A stretch of DNA of 64,000 nt from Chryseobacterium rhizosphaerae (GTDB lineage: Bacteria > Bacteroidota > Bacteroidia > Flavobacteriales > Weeksellaceae), in contig NZ_QNUF01000002.1 of the NCBI RefSeq assembly GCF_003385455.1, forward strand, positions 124,001-188,000, read 5' to 3'. Shown here in pieces: positions 41,223-50,098 of the stretch. A model generated the notes under the pieces. That model had not been told where the DNA came from. It saw only the letters and a program-made list of their open reading frames with translations, and ran no database searches. Each line of letters starts with the position of its first letter. The first letter of the stretch is position 1. A program made the translations under genes and the position numbers.

Positions 41223-42872
41223 TTATAATTTTTTATCCCACCATAATTTTGTACTTCCGATATCAGGACCACCCAGCGTACTCGCAGCTTTTTGATATCC
41301 AACCGGATTATTATTACGGTATTTTGTTGCAATTGGTATTCTTCTGACCATTTTATCTGTATCAATATTTCCCTGACTGGAATTCAATACGTTTTTAAAC
41401 AAAATAGGATATCCAGTTCTTCTTTGTTCAGCCCAGGCTTCAGAACCGTCAGGATACAAAGCAAGCCACTTTTGAGTCATCAATCTTTCCAATTTTCTTT
41501 CTGGATTATCCGCCTCATTCCATTTGATGGTAACAGTACTTAACATTGAATTTCCTGCAGGAATATTATTGACCGCATTTTTGGGATCAGTATAGGCTTG
41601 CTCCACAGAAGTGGCATCATTGATATAGGCATTGTAATCAGCACTTTTCCCCCATTCATCCATAGACGTTCTTACCCCCATTTCATAATTACTTTTGGCA
41701 TCACCGGCTCCTGTATATCCAAATAAAGCTGCTTCAGCTTTTAAAAACCAGGTTTCTGCAGCCGTAAATATCTTCCCTTTTCCGTTTTGATTTCCCGGTG
41801 CAAAATAAGCACCTCCCGCCGCATCAGCTAAGGGAACTGAATAATTTACATAGAACGTTTTATCTCCTTTCAGATCAATACCCTGACGAATCCCTATATA
41901 TTGTCCTGCCGCCGCCGGATCGGTTGCTTTAAAGGCATATGCACTGATTCTCGGATCTTTAAATCCATTTAAGTAAGCTAAAAGCGGAGCCCCTGATCGG
42001 CAATCTCCCCAGTCATAGATCACTCCTCCTATTGGAGAAGGCGTTCCGTAATTAATGAGCGCATTGTCTGTATTATTTTCAATAAGACCTACCGGAGATG
42101 CAAGCGCCTCTTCTGCAAACTTTTTAGAATCTACCGGTGCCGCATATCGCATTCTCATGGCAATTCTGAATTTAAGAGAGTTCGCAAATTTCATCCATTT
42201 TACTGTATCACCTCCAAAAAATACATCAGCCGATTTAATTACCGATTTATCTTCAACAGCTATATTGGCGTTTTGGAGAACTGTAATGGCATTCGTTAAA
42301 TCCGCAATAAAAAAATGATAAGCATCGGCCTGAGAATCAAAATCAGTAGATCCATCACTATTCGGTTTATTGAATTTACTATAGATCACAGGTCCATGGG
42401 CATCAGAAACTTTAAGACTGGAAACCACCTTAATAATATCCATGATCGCCAATGATTTATCAAAGTTATATCCCGGATAGGTTTTCTCCATAACAGCCTT
42501 AAAAATATCTTTCTTGTTAAGAATATCTTCAAGCTGGGTAATCATTATCCTTTCATTCCAGTTATCCATCATAAAATATGTTGAATTGAAATTATTTCCA
42601 TTGAAAGGATTAGAGGTACTGAAATACCCACTAAACATATCGGCATTCAGGTTTTGTTGCAACTGATATACTCCAAGATTATAATGTACCAAACCTCTTT
42701 GCATAAGTTTCATTGAAGATACCAATTGTCCAAAATCAGCATTCAGTTGCTCATCTCCTAAACCTGGAGTATACTCACTGTTAATTTTATCAAAATCACT
42801 TGTACAGCTTACAGTAAACAGGCCTGTAGCCATTAACAAATAAAACGCTTTATATTTAAAATATTTTTTCAT
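41223..42872 (-). CDS. SusD/RagB-like glycan-binding lipoprotein
   Basis: Surface lipoprotein of 549 residues that caps the SusC channel and binds glycan. The signal ends LFTVSC with acylated Cys23. The sequence belongs to the SusD-like type 2 group (RagB/SusD nutrient uptake), with WNERIM near residue 105, FGGDTVKWMKFANSLKFRIA (about 218-237) and the C-terminal RIPIATKYRNNNP. TPR-like helices are expected in the first half. It starts 9 bases after the SusC stop, so the pair is co-translated. The ligand is most likely an N-glycan. Confidence 0.92.
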   Translation of the reverse strand: MKKYFKYKAFYLLMATGLFTVSCTSDFDKINSEYTPGLGDEQLNADFGQLVSSMKLMQRGLVHYNLGVYQLQQNLNADMFSGYFSTSNPFNGNNFNSTYFMMDNWNERIMITQLEDILNKKDIFKAVMEKTYPGYNFDKSLAIMDIIKVVSSLKVSDAHGPVIYSKFNKPNSDGSTDFDSQADAYHFFIADLTNAITVLQNANIAVEDKSVIKSADVFFGGDTVKWMKFANSLKFRIAMRMRYAAPVDSKKFAEEALASPVGLIENNTDNALINYGTPSPIGGVIYDWGDCRSGAPLLAYLNGFKDPRISAYAFKATDPAAAGQYIGIRQGIDLKGDKTFYVNYSVPLADAAGGAYFAPGNQNGKGKIFTAAETWFLKAEAALFGYTGAGDAKSNYEMGVRTSMDEWGKSADYNAYINDATSVEQAYTDPKNAVNNIPAGNSMLSTVTIKWNEADNPERKLERLMTQKWLALYPDGSEAWAEQRRTGYPILFKNVLNSSQGNIDTDKMVRRIPIATKYRNNNPVGYQKAASTLGGPDIGSTKLWWDKKL

Positions 42873-42881
42873 ACTACAGAA

Positions 42882-45803
42882 TTAAAAATTTAATTTCACT
42901 GAGAATCCTACTGATCGTGTTATTGGAATTCCAAATATATCTACCCCAACACCTCCGGGATTAACCCCTGAAACTTGTTCAGGATCAAACGGAGCTTTCT
43001 TATAAAGGAAGAAAAGATTGGTCCCAATCACACTTAGTGTTGCATCCGAAAGGTATTTTGAATTCACTTTAAAAGTATAGGAAACAGAAGCCTGTCTTAA
43101 TCGTATGGCAGTAGCTTTATACATATAGGCCTCTGTTAGAGGATCTCTACCTCCTATACTTGAATAGTAAGCCTGAGCATCTGTTTTGTCAGTGTAAGGT
43201 GTTCCGTCCTCTTTCACTGCATTTTCTATAACAACTCCACCGGCATCACGGGCATCTGCAGATGTTTTACTTACTCCTAGCTGATCATTCATTGCCTGGG
43301 TAATACTTAGAACTTTACCTCCAAACTTCCCATCTATCAGGAAGCTTACATTTAAGTTACCAATATTAAAGGAGTTATTGAGGCCAAGCATAAATTTAGG
43401 GTTTGGATTCCCTAAATAATTATCTTTATTTTCTGTTCTTCTGGGAACTCCGTTCTTATCTACAATAATACGTCCCTGATCATCTCTTAAAAAAGCAAAC
43501 CCATAGATATCTCCGAAAGAGCCTCCTACTTTAAGTCTGTTATAACCACTTCCTATTAATTCAAGACTGATATTGGAATCCTGGAAATACTTTACAGGTA
43601 ATAACTCTATTATCTTGTTTTTATTGGAAGAAGCATTGAATGTTGCTGTCCATCCAAATTTCTGTCCTTTGAAAATATCATAAGAAATAGCAGATTCAAA
43701 ACCTGTATTCTGAATGTTTCCGGCATTTATCGTTACTTTACCATTATTGTATGGATCACCAAAACCTATTGCACTTACATCTTTCAACATTTGATTGGTT
43801 GTATTTGATTTGTAATATGTGAAATCAAAGGTCAATCTATTATTCAAAAATCTCAATTCAGTTCCCGCTTCAAAAGTTTTATTTAATTCAGGTTTCAGCC
43901 AAAGATCTTTAAATTCTTCACCGGTAATAGGTGAACCACTGAAACCAATAGGGGTTCCTGCATCAAAACCACTGATGTGATTGATCAAAATGGGATCCAA
44001 TGCATTACCCACTCTTGCATAGGAAGTTCTCACTTTCCAGAAATTAATCGCCTTAGGCAGCGTAAAAATATCTGAAAGAATAGCATTTGCCCCTACAGAC
44101 TGATAATCAAAAGAAGTATTGGTTTTTCCATAAAGATCAGCTAATGTTGAAGACCAGTCATTTCTATATGTTAAATCCAGATAAACCAATTTTTTATATC
44201 CTATTGTAGTACTGGCAAATACAGACTGATCCTGTCGGTTTCCATTATATATGGTGTATGAAGCTACACTTTCATCCCGTTCTTTTGGCCAGTATAGATT
44301 ATTAGCTGTAAACAGATTGGGTAGCTTTAACAAGCTATTATCTATTTTGGATGTTAAAGATCTTAAATCCGAGATACTTGCTCCTACGGTAAAGTCTAAG
44401 CTGATATCATCTGTGATATGTGGAGATCCCAGCAATAGTACATCTCCATATTTGGTGGTACGCTCTATTGAATTTTTAATAAGTCTTCCGTTTTTTCGTC
44501 CCTCATAGGTTCCCGGCAAAACAGTTGAAAGAGAATAGGCTGAAATCTGTCTTTCAGTATCTGAGAAATAATAACTGTAATTTCCACGGGCCTGAATATT
44601 TAACCAACTGTTAATGGCATAATTCAAGGATGCTGATCCGTAGAAGTTTTTGTTCGTTGTAGTTACAGGGTTTCTGTTCAGCACCCACATTGGATTTTGG
44701 TCTTCTGTAGAAAAAACACCATTAGAATCTATATTCCACCAGTTCTGGGCAGGCAGGTTTCTTGATTTATCCAGGTATGAATAATTATTGGCATAATAAT
44801 CAAAATCTACTCCTCGTGGCAACCAATAAATACTGGTTAAAGGAGAAAACCATCTTCCCGGGGACGCCCTGTTTTTAGAATCCTGTAGAGAAGCCATAAC
44901 ATTGGCTTCTAAAGTCAGTTTATCATCTAAAAACTTACTGGAGTTCCTGAAATTGACATTATACTGCTTAAAATTAGAAGTTGGAATAATCCCATCGTTC
45001 GTTGTATTTCCTATAGAGAAAAAGTTTTGAGACTTTTCATTACCGGCACTGAAAGTAAGGCTATTTGTCAATGTTGTTCCTGTGTTCAGAAAATCCTTCA
45101 GATAGTCTTTTGAAGCACCTTTTTCTCCCCAGCTTCCCTCAGAGCCCGGTGTATGGGTTGTGGGATTATGTGGGGTGGTCTGAAGATAGCTGTATTGAAG
45201 CTTCGGCAGATCATACGCTTTATCAAAAGTAAGACTTGACGAAAAAGACAGTTTACTTCTTCCTTTTGAGCCTTTTTTTGTCGTAATCAATACGACACCG
45301 TTACTTCCTTGTGACCCATATAATGCTGAAGCAGACGCTCCTTTCAGGAAGTTGATACTTTGAATATCTTCAGGATTAATCATACTGAAAATATCTCCTG
45401 TATCCGGCATTTGTGAGAATACCATGGCATCCGGCCCTCCGGTATTATTGATAATCGGAATACCATCTATTACAAAAAGAGGCTGGCTGTTTCTTGTAGA
45501 TTTATCCCCACGCATTACTATTCTTACAGAACCTCCTACACCACCATTCGTTTTGTTGATTTGCACGTTGGAAACTTTTCCATTGATAGAATTTAAAAGA
45601 TTGGGAGTTTTTACTTCCGTAAGCTCATCGCCACCAATCTGCTGGCTGGAGTAAGTCAGAGACCTGGCCTGTCTTTTTATCCCCAAAGAAGTGACAACAA
45701 CCTCCTGAATATCGGTTGCCTTAGTGGTGTCGGCTGTTTTTTTCTCTTGTGCATTTGCCAAAAAGGAAAAAACGAATAGAACCGGTATAACTGCTTTTCT
45801 CAT
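42882..45803 (-). CDS. SusC/RagA TonB-linked outer-membrane transporter
   Basis: TonB-dependent oligosaccharide importer of 973 residues. After the signal peptide (about 1-18) the TonB box region DIQEVVVTSLG (31-41) comes immediately, with no CarboxypepD_reg-like domain in front, so it is a short-form SusC. The plug domain covers about 45-175 with PLFVIDGIPI and LKGASASALYGSQGSNGVVL; the barrel follows and ends RSVGFSVKLNF. It is first in a train of N-glycan genes running down to 27.3 kb. Expression is probably activator-dependent through the 35-base box at 45982-46016. Confidence 0.94.
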   Translation of the reverse strand: MRKAVIPVLFVFSFLANAQEKKTADTTKATDIQEVVVTSLGIKRQARSLTYSSQQIGGDELTEVKTPNLLNSINGKVSNVQINKTNGGVGGSVRIVMRGDKSTRNSQPLFVIDGIPIINNTGGPDAMVFSQMPDTGDIFSMINPEDIQSINFLKGASASALYGSQGSNGVVLITTKKGSKGRSKLSFSSSLTFDKAYDLPKLQYSYLQTTPHNPTTHTPGSEGSWGEKGASKDYLKDFLNTGTTLTNSLTFSAGNEKSQNFFSIGNTTNDGIIPTSNFKQYNVNFRNSSKFLDDKLTLEANVMASLQDSKNRASPGRWFSPLTSIYWLPRGVDFDYYANNYSYLDKSRNLPAQNWWNIDSNGVFSTEDQNPMWVLNRNPVTTTNKNFYGSASLNYAINSWLNIQARGNYSYYFSDTERQISAYSLSTVLPGTYEGRKNGRLIKNSIERTTKYGDVLLLGSPHITDDISLDFTVGASISDLRSLTSKIDNSLLKLPNLFTANNLYWPKERDESVASYTIYNGNRQDQSVFASTTIGYKKLVYLDLTYRNDWSSTLADLYGKTNTSFDYQSVGANAILSDIFTLPKAINFWKVRTSYARVGNALDPILINHISGFDAGTPIGFSGSPITGEEFKDLWLKPELNKTFEAGTELRFLNNRLTFDFTYYKSNTTNQMLKDVSAIGFGDPYNNGKVTINAGNIQNTGFESAISYDIFKGQKFGWTATFNASSNKNKIIELLPVKYFQDSNISLELIGSGYNRLKVGGSFGDIYGFAFLRDDQGRIIVDKNGVPRRTENKDNYLGNPNPKFMLGLNNSFNIGNLNVSFLIDGKFGGKVLSITQAMNDQLGVSKTSADARDAGGVVIENAVKEDGTPYTDKTDAQAYYSSIGGRDPLTEAYMYKATAIRLRQASVSYTFKVNSKYLSDATLSVIGTNLFFLYKKAPFDPEQVSGVNPGGVGVDIFGIPITRSVGFSVKLNF

Positions 45804-46176
45804 AAGGTTTAGATTAGTTAGATTTATTTGAAAATCAATTACATCACTTTAAATAGTTCCTTAGTGTTTAATACAAATTCTTTTATTTTTTAAACAATAA
45901 TATGCTCTTTATGTATTAAATAATTTAAAGTTTTGTTAAGATTTAATTCATATTAGCAAATCTAAATTTTGTTAGCAGTCCGATATAATACTATTTTGTC
46001 ATAAAACGATATTATTCTTTCATACACTTTCAAAAAAAGAACACAATAGGCTATTTTACAGCAATATACATACGTTTACATTCTGCTAATTAAAGTAGCT
46101 TTATTTCACTTTTTAACAAAAAAAATCCAGATATTAAATCCAGATTCTCAGGCTAAAATGCTAGTAACCTACCTTA
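45804..46176 (-). other. Long upstream region of susC
   Basis: No gene. It holds the susC promoter/operator (45941-46018) and a putative untranslated leader of about 145 bases between the -7 box and the start codon. Near 46124-46146 a short repeat of ATCCAG may be the terminator of the AraC gene, but the stem has two mismatches. Confidence 0.5.
45941..46018 (-). promoter_or_regulatory. susC promoter/operator, copy A of shared element
   Basis: On the - strand the -7 box is TAGATTTG (45957-45964). Seventeen bases upstream of it is a 35-base box (45982-46016) with GATAT/ATATC ends and an ACGATATTATT tail. The same arrangement with 34 of 35 box bases identical precedes the GH18 lipoprotein gene. 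No -33 motif is visible, as expected for an activator-dependent promoter. The adjacent AraC proteins are the candidate activators. Confidence 0.7.
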
Positions 46177-47055
46177 TTATTCAATTTTTTTCACTCCTTT
46201 AAACTGCTCACGGAATTCTGTGGGAGTTGTTTTTTTTATGGATTTAAAGACTTTATTAAAGTTGGCAATATTATTAAACCCCGCTTCAAAAGCAATTTCA
46301 AAAACCGTCAGATTTTTTTCCATCAACCAGCGGGCAGCATAGCTGATTCTTATTTCATTAAGGTAATTAACAAAAGTTTTCCCTATTCTCTTTTTAATAA
46401 ATCTGTTAAAAGTAACATTACTCATATTGATAAGCGAAGCGACATCATCCAGTGTTATTTTATTTTCAAAATTCTTATGAACGAAATCATGAACGATTTT
46501 CATTTTATCATTATCTGCAAAACTTTCAAGCTCTATACTATAAGACGACAAAAACGTTTTATCTTGTGCAATAGCCAGTTCATTAAGAATCTTCATCATC
46601 TCTATAAAAGATTCGAAACTGTTCATTTTTGAGAGGTTAAGAAACGAATCTTTTAGTTTTTCTGCCGTTTCTGTAGAAAACAGTATTCCTCGTATTGAAT
46701 CCTTTACCAGATTATTGATGGGTTTCAGAATATTTTTCTGCATCAATGACTGGCTAAAAAAATCCTGATTGAACTGGATGGTAATCTCATGTGTTTTTCT
46801 GTTTTTACATTTGTGATTAGCCCAACAATGTGGAAGGTTTGGCCCTACCAGCACCAATTCTATATTACCGATTTCTCCTGTATGATCGCCTACCATTCTG
46901 CGGTACCCTTTCCCTTTATAAATAAAATTGATTTCAATTTCCGGATGGTAATGGTATGGAAAATCAAAAGAGGCTTTGATCCTGTCAAATACAAGAAAAC
47001 TGTCTTCAGGAGATAGTGGAGTTATTTCTCTTAAAATATTTTCTAATTCACTCAT
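46177..47055 (-). CDS. AraC-family regulator 1
   Basis: Transcription factor of 292 residues with an N-terminal cupin-like sensing domain (FPYHYHPEIEINFIYKGKG, about 32-50) and a C-terminal pair of helix-turn-helix motifs (about 190-285). These include ITLDDVASLINMSNVTFNRF and VFEIAFEAGFNNIANFNKVF. The cupin layout resembles sugar-responsive AraC proteins. It sits between susC and the endoglycosidase gene, both of which carry the same upstream box, and is the best candidate to bind it. All three genes are on the same strand but appear separately transcribed. Confidence 0.92.
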   Translation of the reverse strand: MSELENILREITPLSPEDSFLVFDRIKASFDFPYHYHPEIEINFIYKGKGYRRMVGDHTGEIGNIELVLVGPNLPHCWANHKCKNRKTHEITIQFNQDFFSQSLMQKNILKPINNLVKDSIRGILFSTETAEKLKDSFLNLSKMNSFESFIEMMKILNELAIAQDKTFLSSYSIELESFADNDKMKIVHDFVHKNFENKITLDDVASLINMSNVTFNRFIKKRIGKTFVNYLNEIRISYAARWLMEKNLTVFEIAFEAGFNNIANFNKVFKSIKKTTPTEFREQFKGVKKIE

Positions 47056-47196
47056 GCAGCAGTTTTGAAAAATTAAAAGCTAGTAATTTATGGTATTCAA
47101 ATACATAATTATCACTCATAATTTGAATGACTAAATTACGGTTATTTTTATAATGGAAATCATTACACTTGTATGCTAACCCTTATTTATAGAAAT

Positions 47197-47229
47197 AAAG
47201 CCGTTTCACAAATTTGTAGAAACGGCTTT
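47197..47229 (-). terminator. Terminator after the GH18 lipoprotein
   Basis: A perfect 11 bp stem AAAGCCGTTTC, whose loop ACAAATTTGTA is itself self-complementary. It separates the endoglycosidase from the AraC gene downstream. Confidence 0.8.
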
Positions 47230-47306
47230 CATACTTAGTTTCTTTATTCTCTTGAATATCTTTCAGTCAAAGGTTAAGACATTGACCACAGGAGAATTTA
47301 TTTCCA

Positions 47307-48299
47307 TTAATAGGTTTTAAGTTTTACTATCATTTCCTGATAATATTTATAATCTAATTTCTTGTCAAAATTAAATCCATACGCTCCGTAACCTCCTACT
47401 TTGGACTGATATTTCGGGGAAGTATAATATTGTTTCAGACGCAATGGTCCCTGGCTGCTATCCGTAGAAGAATATGCCGCCTCAAAATCTGCTGAGATTA
47501 GCATGATCCGTTCCTTTGGAAAACCAGCCTGTACATAACCATCAATTTTACCGTCGGTATAAGCCTCACTGCCCCAATAATCCTGTATATATATGGAGCT
47601 GATTTTCGTAAGTGTTTCTTGTGACAGCTTTAATTCTGACAACCCAACATTTGTATCAATGATTAACAATTTGCCGGATTTGGATTTAGGACCAAAGTAT
47701 TTGGCAAACGCCTGTACATAAAGATCCCAATCATTGCTATCGATTCCGGTCGTAGAATATCCAGGTTCTAAGTCCAGATCTATTCCGTCAAATCCCCACT
47801 TGTTCAAAGAATCCGACACCTTTTTAGCATATGCATCATAATCTTCCGGGGTGTTTTGAAATTTTATTGTTTTCCTTTCATCTTTATAGTTTTCAAAAAT
47901 CTCATTTAAAAACTGGGTTTGGACTACTATTGTCCCTTTAGACTTCAGATATTGGATGTCATTAACAATTTCAGTCAGTGTTTTAGCATCTTCACCGGTT
48001 GCGCCCGGAGTTCTATCTCCTCTCTTTAAATTACAAAGTCCTGAAAAGCGATGAAATAAATTGACGATATCCACACCTTCAGGAATATCCCTTAGATTAT
48101 AATAATCAGGAGTTACTCCTCCTCTTGTTAACCCGTTGAAGTATCCAACTACTTTAAATTTTTTATGACTTATGGCTTCAAGTGGATCCGGATGTTGTGG
48201 ATCAACTGTACCTTCATCTCCTGTACAAGAAATACAGTTCAAAGACAATAAAATTAAGATCAATAACTTTAAAAAAGAATTTTTAGTTTTGTTTTTCAT
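47307..48299 (-). CDS. GH18 endoglycosidase lipoprotein
   Basis: A 330-residue lipoprotein endo-beta-N-acetylglucosaminidase. I start it at 48299 (MKNKTKNSFLK), giving a signal ending NCISC with acylated Cys25; the upstream frame would add 23 residues with no function. The catalytic motif DGIDLDLE (171-178) fits DxxDxDxE with Glu178 as acid, closer to the Endo F2/F3 and Endo S branch than to Endo H/F1. It may therefore take complex or core-fucosylated chains. It lies upstream of AraC 1 and shares its promoter with susC, so it probably acts as the surface enzyme of the same locus. Confidence 0.88.
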   Translation of the reverse strand: MKNKTKNSFLKLLILILLSLNCISCTGDEGTVDPQHPDPLEAISHKKFKVVGYFNGLTRGGVTPDYYNLRDIPEGVDIVNLFHRFSGLCNLKRGDRTPGATGEDAKTLTEIVNDIQYLKSKGTIVVQTQFLNEIFENYKDERKTIKFQNTPEDYDAYAKKVSDSLNKWGFDGIDLDLEPGYSTTGIDSNDWDLYVQAFAKYFGPKSKSGKLLIIDTNVGLSELKLSQETLTKISSIYIQDYWGSEAYTDGKIDGYVQAGFPKERIMLISADFEAAYSSTDSSQGPLRLKQYYTSPKYQSKVGGYGAYGFNFDKKLDYKYYQEMIVKLKTY

Positions 48300-48609
48300 A
48301 TCTTCTGTTTTTGCACGATTATCAATACATGAAATAAATATTAACCACTTTATCAATTTTACACTCAATTATCATCAAACAATTTAATTTTCATTAATAT
48401 TTAATTCATATTTACAAATCTAAATTTTGTGCCTTGACAGATATAATACTATTTTATCATAAAACGATATTATTTTTCACATCTTCATACCATTCCATCA
48501 GATAACTGATTGACAGTATCAAAAGAAACCTCATTATATATTCCTTGTTTTGATAATTTAATGTAGATGAAATCATGCTTTTTTGTATCTTTAAAATTAA
48601 AGTTAAAGT
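48300..48609. other. Divergent promoter region, GH18 lipoprotein and AraC 2
   Basis: No gene. The left half holds the - strand promoter/operator copy B. The right half is AT-rich and should hold the + strand promoter of the AraC 2 gene, though no clear TAnnTTTG box is seen there. Confidence 0.5.
48399..48476 (-). promoter_or_regulatory. GH18 promoter/operator, copy B of shared element
   Basis: The same layout as upstream of susC: -7 box TAGATTTG on the - strand (48415-48422), a 17-base gap, then the 35-base box (48440-48474) differing from the susC copy at one base. The gap differs in most positions, so the conserved parts are under selection rather than merely recent copies. Confidence 0.7.
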
Positions 48610-49476
48610 ATGTCTCAACAGCTTATTTTTGAAGATCATTATAAAAGACTCGGACTGGAAATATTCTCAGAAGAGAATCTGAAAAAGGTAAACGGGAATC
48701 AGTTCAGATCAGATATTAAAGTCTTTTTTATTCCTGCTGGTTATGAGCTTACCATAGATTTCAATCATTACAGAACACAGAAACCGGCTTTATTTTTTCT
48801 TACCAATCAGCACCTGGTTATAGAAAAAGGAAAAGAAGAATCCGTCTTGCTTTATTATAACCGCGATTTTTACTGTATCCAGATTCATGATAAAGAAGTA
48901 GCGTGCGACGGTCTTCTTTTTCATAATGTCTTTGAAATACCTTTCGTAGAACTTGACCACGAAGAAACTGTGATCATTAAAAACCTGTTTCAAAATATCA
49001 GGAACGAACTTGAATGGAAAGACTCTTCGGCCGAAGAAATGATCAGAACCTATGTAAAACAGATTATTATCCGGGCTACCAGAAAGTGGAAAAAGCAGAA
49101 TCTGGATAATGACATTATAAAGATTCCGGGCAGTGAACTTGACATTTTCAGGGACTTCAGCAGGCACCTGGAAATTCACTTCAGAGAAAAGCATCATGTA
49201 GCAGACTATGCCGAACTCTTACATGTGGCACCCAAAACACTTAGCCATAAGTTTAAAAACCTCAATTTGGATTCTCCCAACCAGTTTATTATCAACAGGA
49301 TTTTATTAGAGGCAAAAAGACTCCTTTTCTATACAGATAAACCCGTTAAAGAAATTGCCTATGACCTGGGCTATGAAGATCCGGCCTATTTCAACAGACT
49401 TTTTACCCATAAAACAGGAAGCACACCCACTAATTTCAAGAAAAATTACAGCTCGGGAAAAAAGTACAATATTTAA
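48610..49476 (+). CDS. AraC-family regulator 2
   Basis: Transcription factor of 288 residues. The N-terminal 150 residues form a probable cupin-type ligand domain. The C-terminal HTH pair is clear: HHVADYAELLHVAPKTLSHK (about 196-215) and KEIAYDLGYEDPAYFNRLF (about 248-266). It is divergent from the GH18 lipoprotein and next to OsmC. It may act on the glycan locus or on its own downstream genes; the sequence does not decide. Confidence 0.9.
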   Translation: MSQQLIFEDHYKRLGLEIFSEENLKKVNGNQFRSDIKVFFIPAGYELTIDFNHYRTQKPALFFLTNQHLVIEKGKEESVLLYYNRDFYCIQIHDKEVACDGLLFHNVFEIPFVELDHEETVIIKNLFQNIRNELEWKDSSAEEMIRTYVKQIIIRATRKWKKQNLDNDIIKIPGSELDIFRDFSRHLEIHFREKHHVADYAELLHVAPKTLSHKFKNLNLDSPNQFIINRILLEAKRLLFYTDKPVKEIAYDLGYEDPAYFNRLFTHKTGSTPTNFKKNYSSGKKYNI

Positions 49477-49564
49477 GTCTTTTTATCTATTGAATACGGC
49501 AACCCATCGACATATCTTTGTAACATCAAAATCAATCAATATTAAAAAATAAAAATCAAACATT

Positions 49565-49984
49565 ATGAGACGTAACGCAACTGCCGTTTGGAACGGTACT
49601 ATCAAAGAAGGTAAAGGTCACTTAACAACTCAAAGTACCACTTTAAACCAGACTCAATATTCTTTTAACAGCCGTTTTGCCGATGGTGTAGGAACCAACC
49701 CTGAAGAATTGCTGGCAGCAGCACATGCCGGATGCTTCACTATGAAATTGGATGCAGAACTTTCTCAGGCAGGCTTTACTCCTGAAGAGCTTAAAACAAC
49801 TTCTGTGATCACCCTTGACCCTAATATCGGAAAGATTACAAAATCTGAGTTGACGTTAACAGCTAAAGTTCCGGAAATTTCAGAAGAAGAATTCCAGAAA
49901 TACGCCAAGATTGCTGAGGAAGGATGCCCTGTAAGTGCAGCTTTTAATTTTGAGATTACTCTAAGTGCTACTTTAGAGCAGTAA
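49565..49984 (+). CDS. OsmC family peroxidase
   Basis: Thiol peroxidase that reduces organic hydroperoxides, 139 residues. The two reactive cysteines are present: Cys57 in [10 protein letters not shown] and Cys121 in [22 protein letters not shown] is the usual lead-in. The overall sequence is closer to OsmC than to Ohr. It precedes a TetR gene but is separated from it by a strong terminator, so it is probably a single-gene unit. Confidence 0.94.
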   Translation: MRRNATAVWNGTIKEGKGHLTTQSTTLNQTQYSFNSRFADGVGTNPEELLAAAHAGCFTMKLDAELSQAGFTPEELKTTSVITLDPNIGKITKSELTLTAKVPEISEEEFQKYAKIAEEGCPVSAAFNFEITLSATLEQ

Positions 49985-50003
49985 AATCTCACTTTATAAT
50001 ATC

Positions 50004-50035
50004 TTAAATCTGAGTATATCACTACTCAGATTTAA
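50004..50035 (+). terminator. Terminator after OsmC
   Basis: A perfect 13 bp stem (arm TTAAATCTGAGTA) with a 6-base loop, followed by TTTTC, ahead of the TetR operator. Confidence 0.85.
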
Positions 50036-50044
50036 TTTTCAAAC

Positions 50045-50068
50045 AAAATATACCGAATGGTATATTTT
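50045..50068 (+). promoter_or_regulatory. TetR operator palindrome
   Basis: Two perfect 10-base arms (AAAATATACC and its complement) around a GAAT spacer, centred 45 bases before the TetR start codon and directly upstream of its -7 box. This is the geometry of a TetR-family autoregulatory operator. Confidence 0.75.
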
Positions 50069-50071
50069 TTG

Positions 50072-50079
50072 TATATTTG
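50072..50079 (+). promoter_or_regulatory. -7 box of the TetR/thiolase operon
   Basis: TATATTTG matches TAnnTTTG, 19 bases before the TetR ATG. The operator palindrome lies 3 bases upstream, so bound repressor would block polymerase. Confidence 0.6.
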
Positions 50080-50098
50080 TATTCAGAATTGTACCCAT

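Noticed and set aside
50057-50098. Upstream start for the TetR gene
   Set aside because: It would begin within the operator and before the -7 box, so it could not be part of the transcript.
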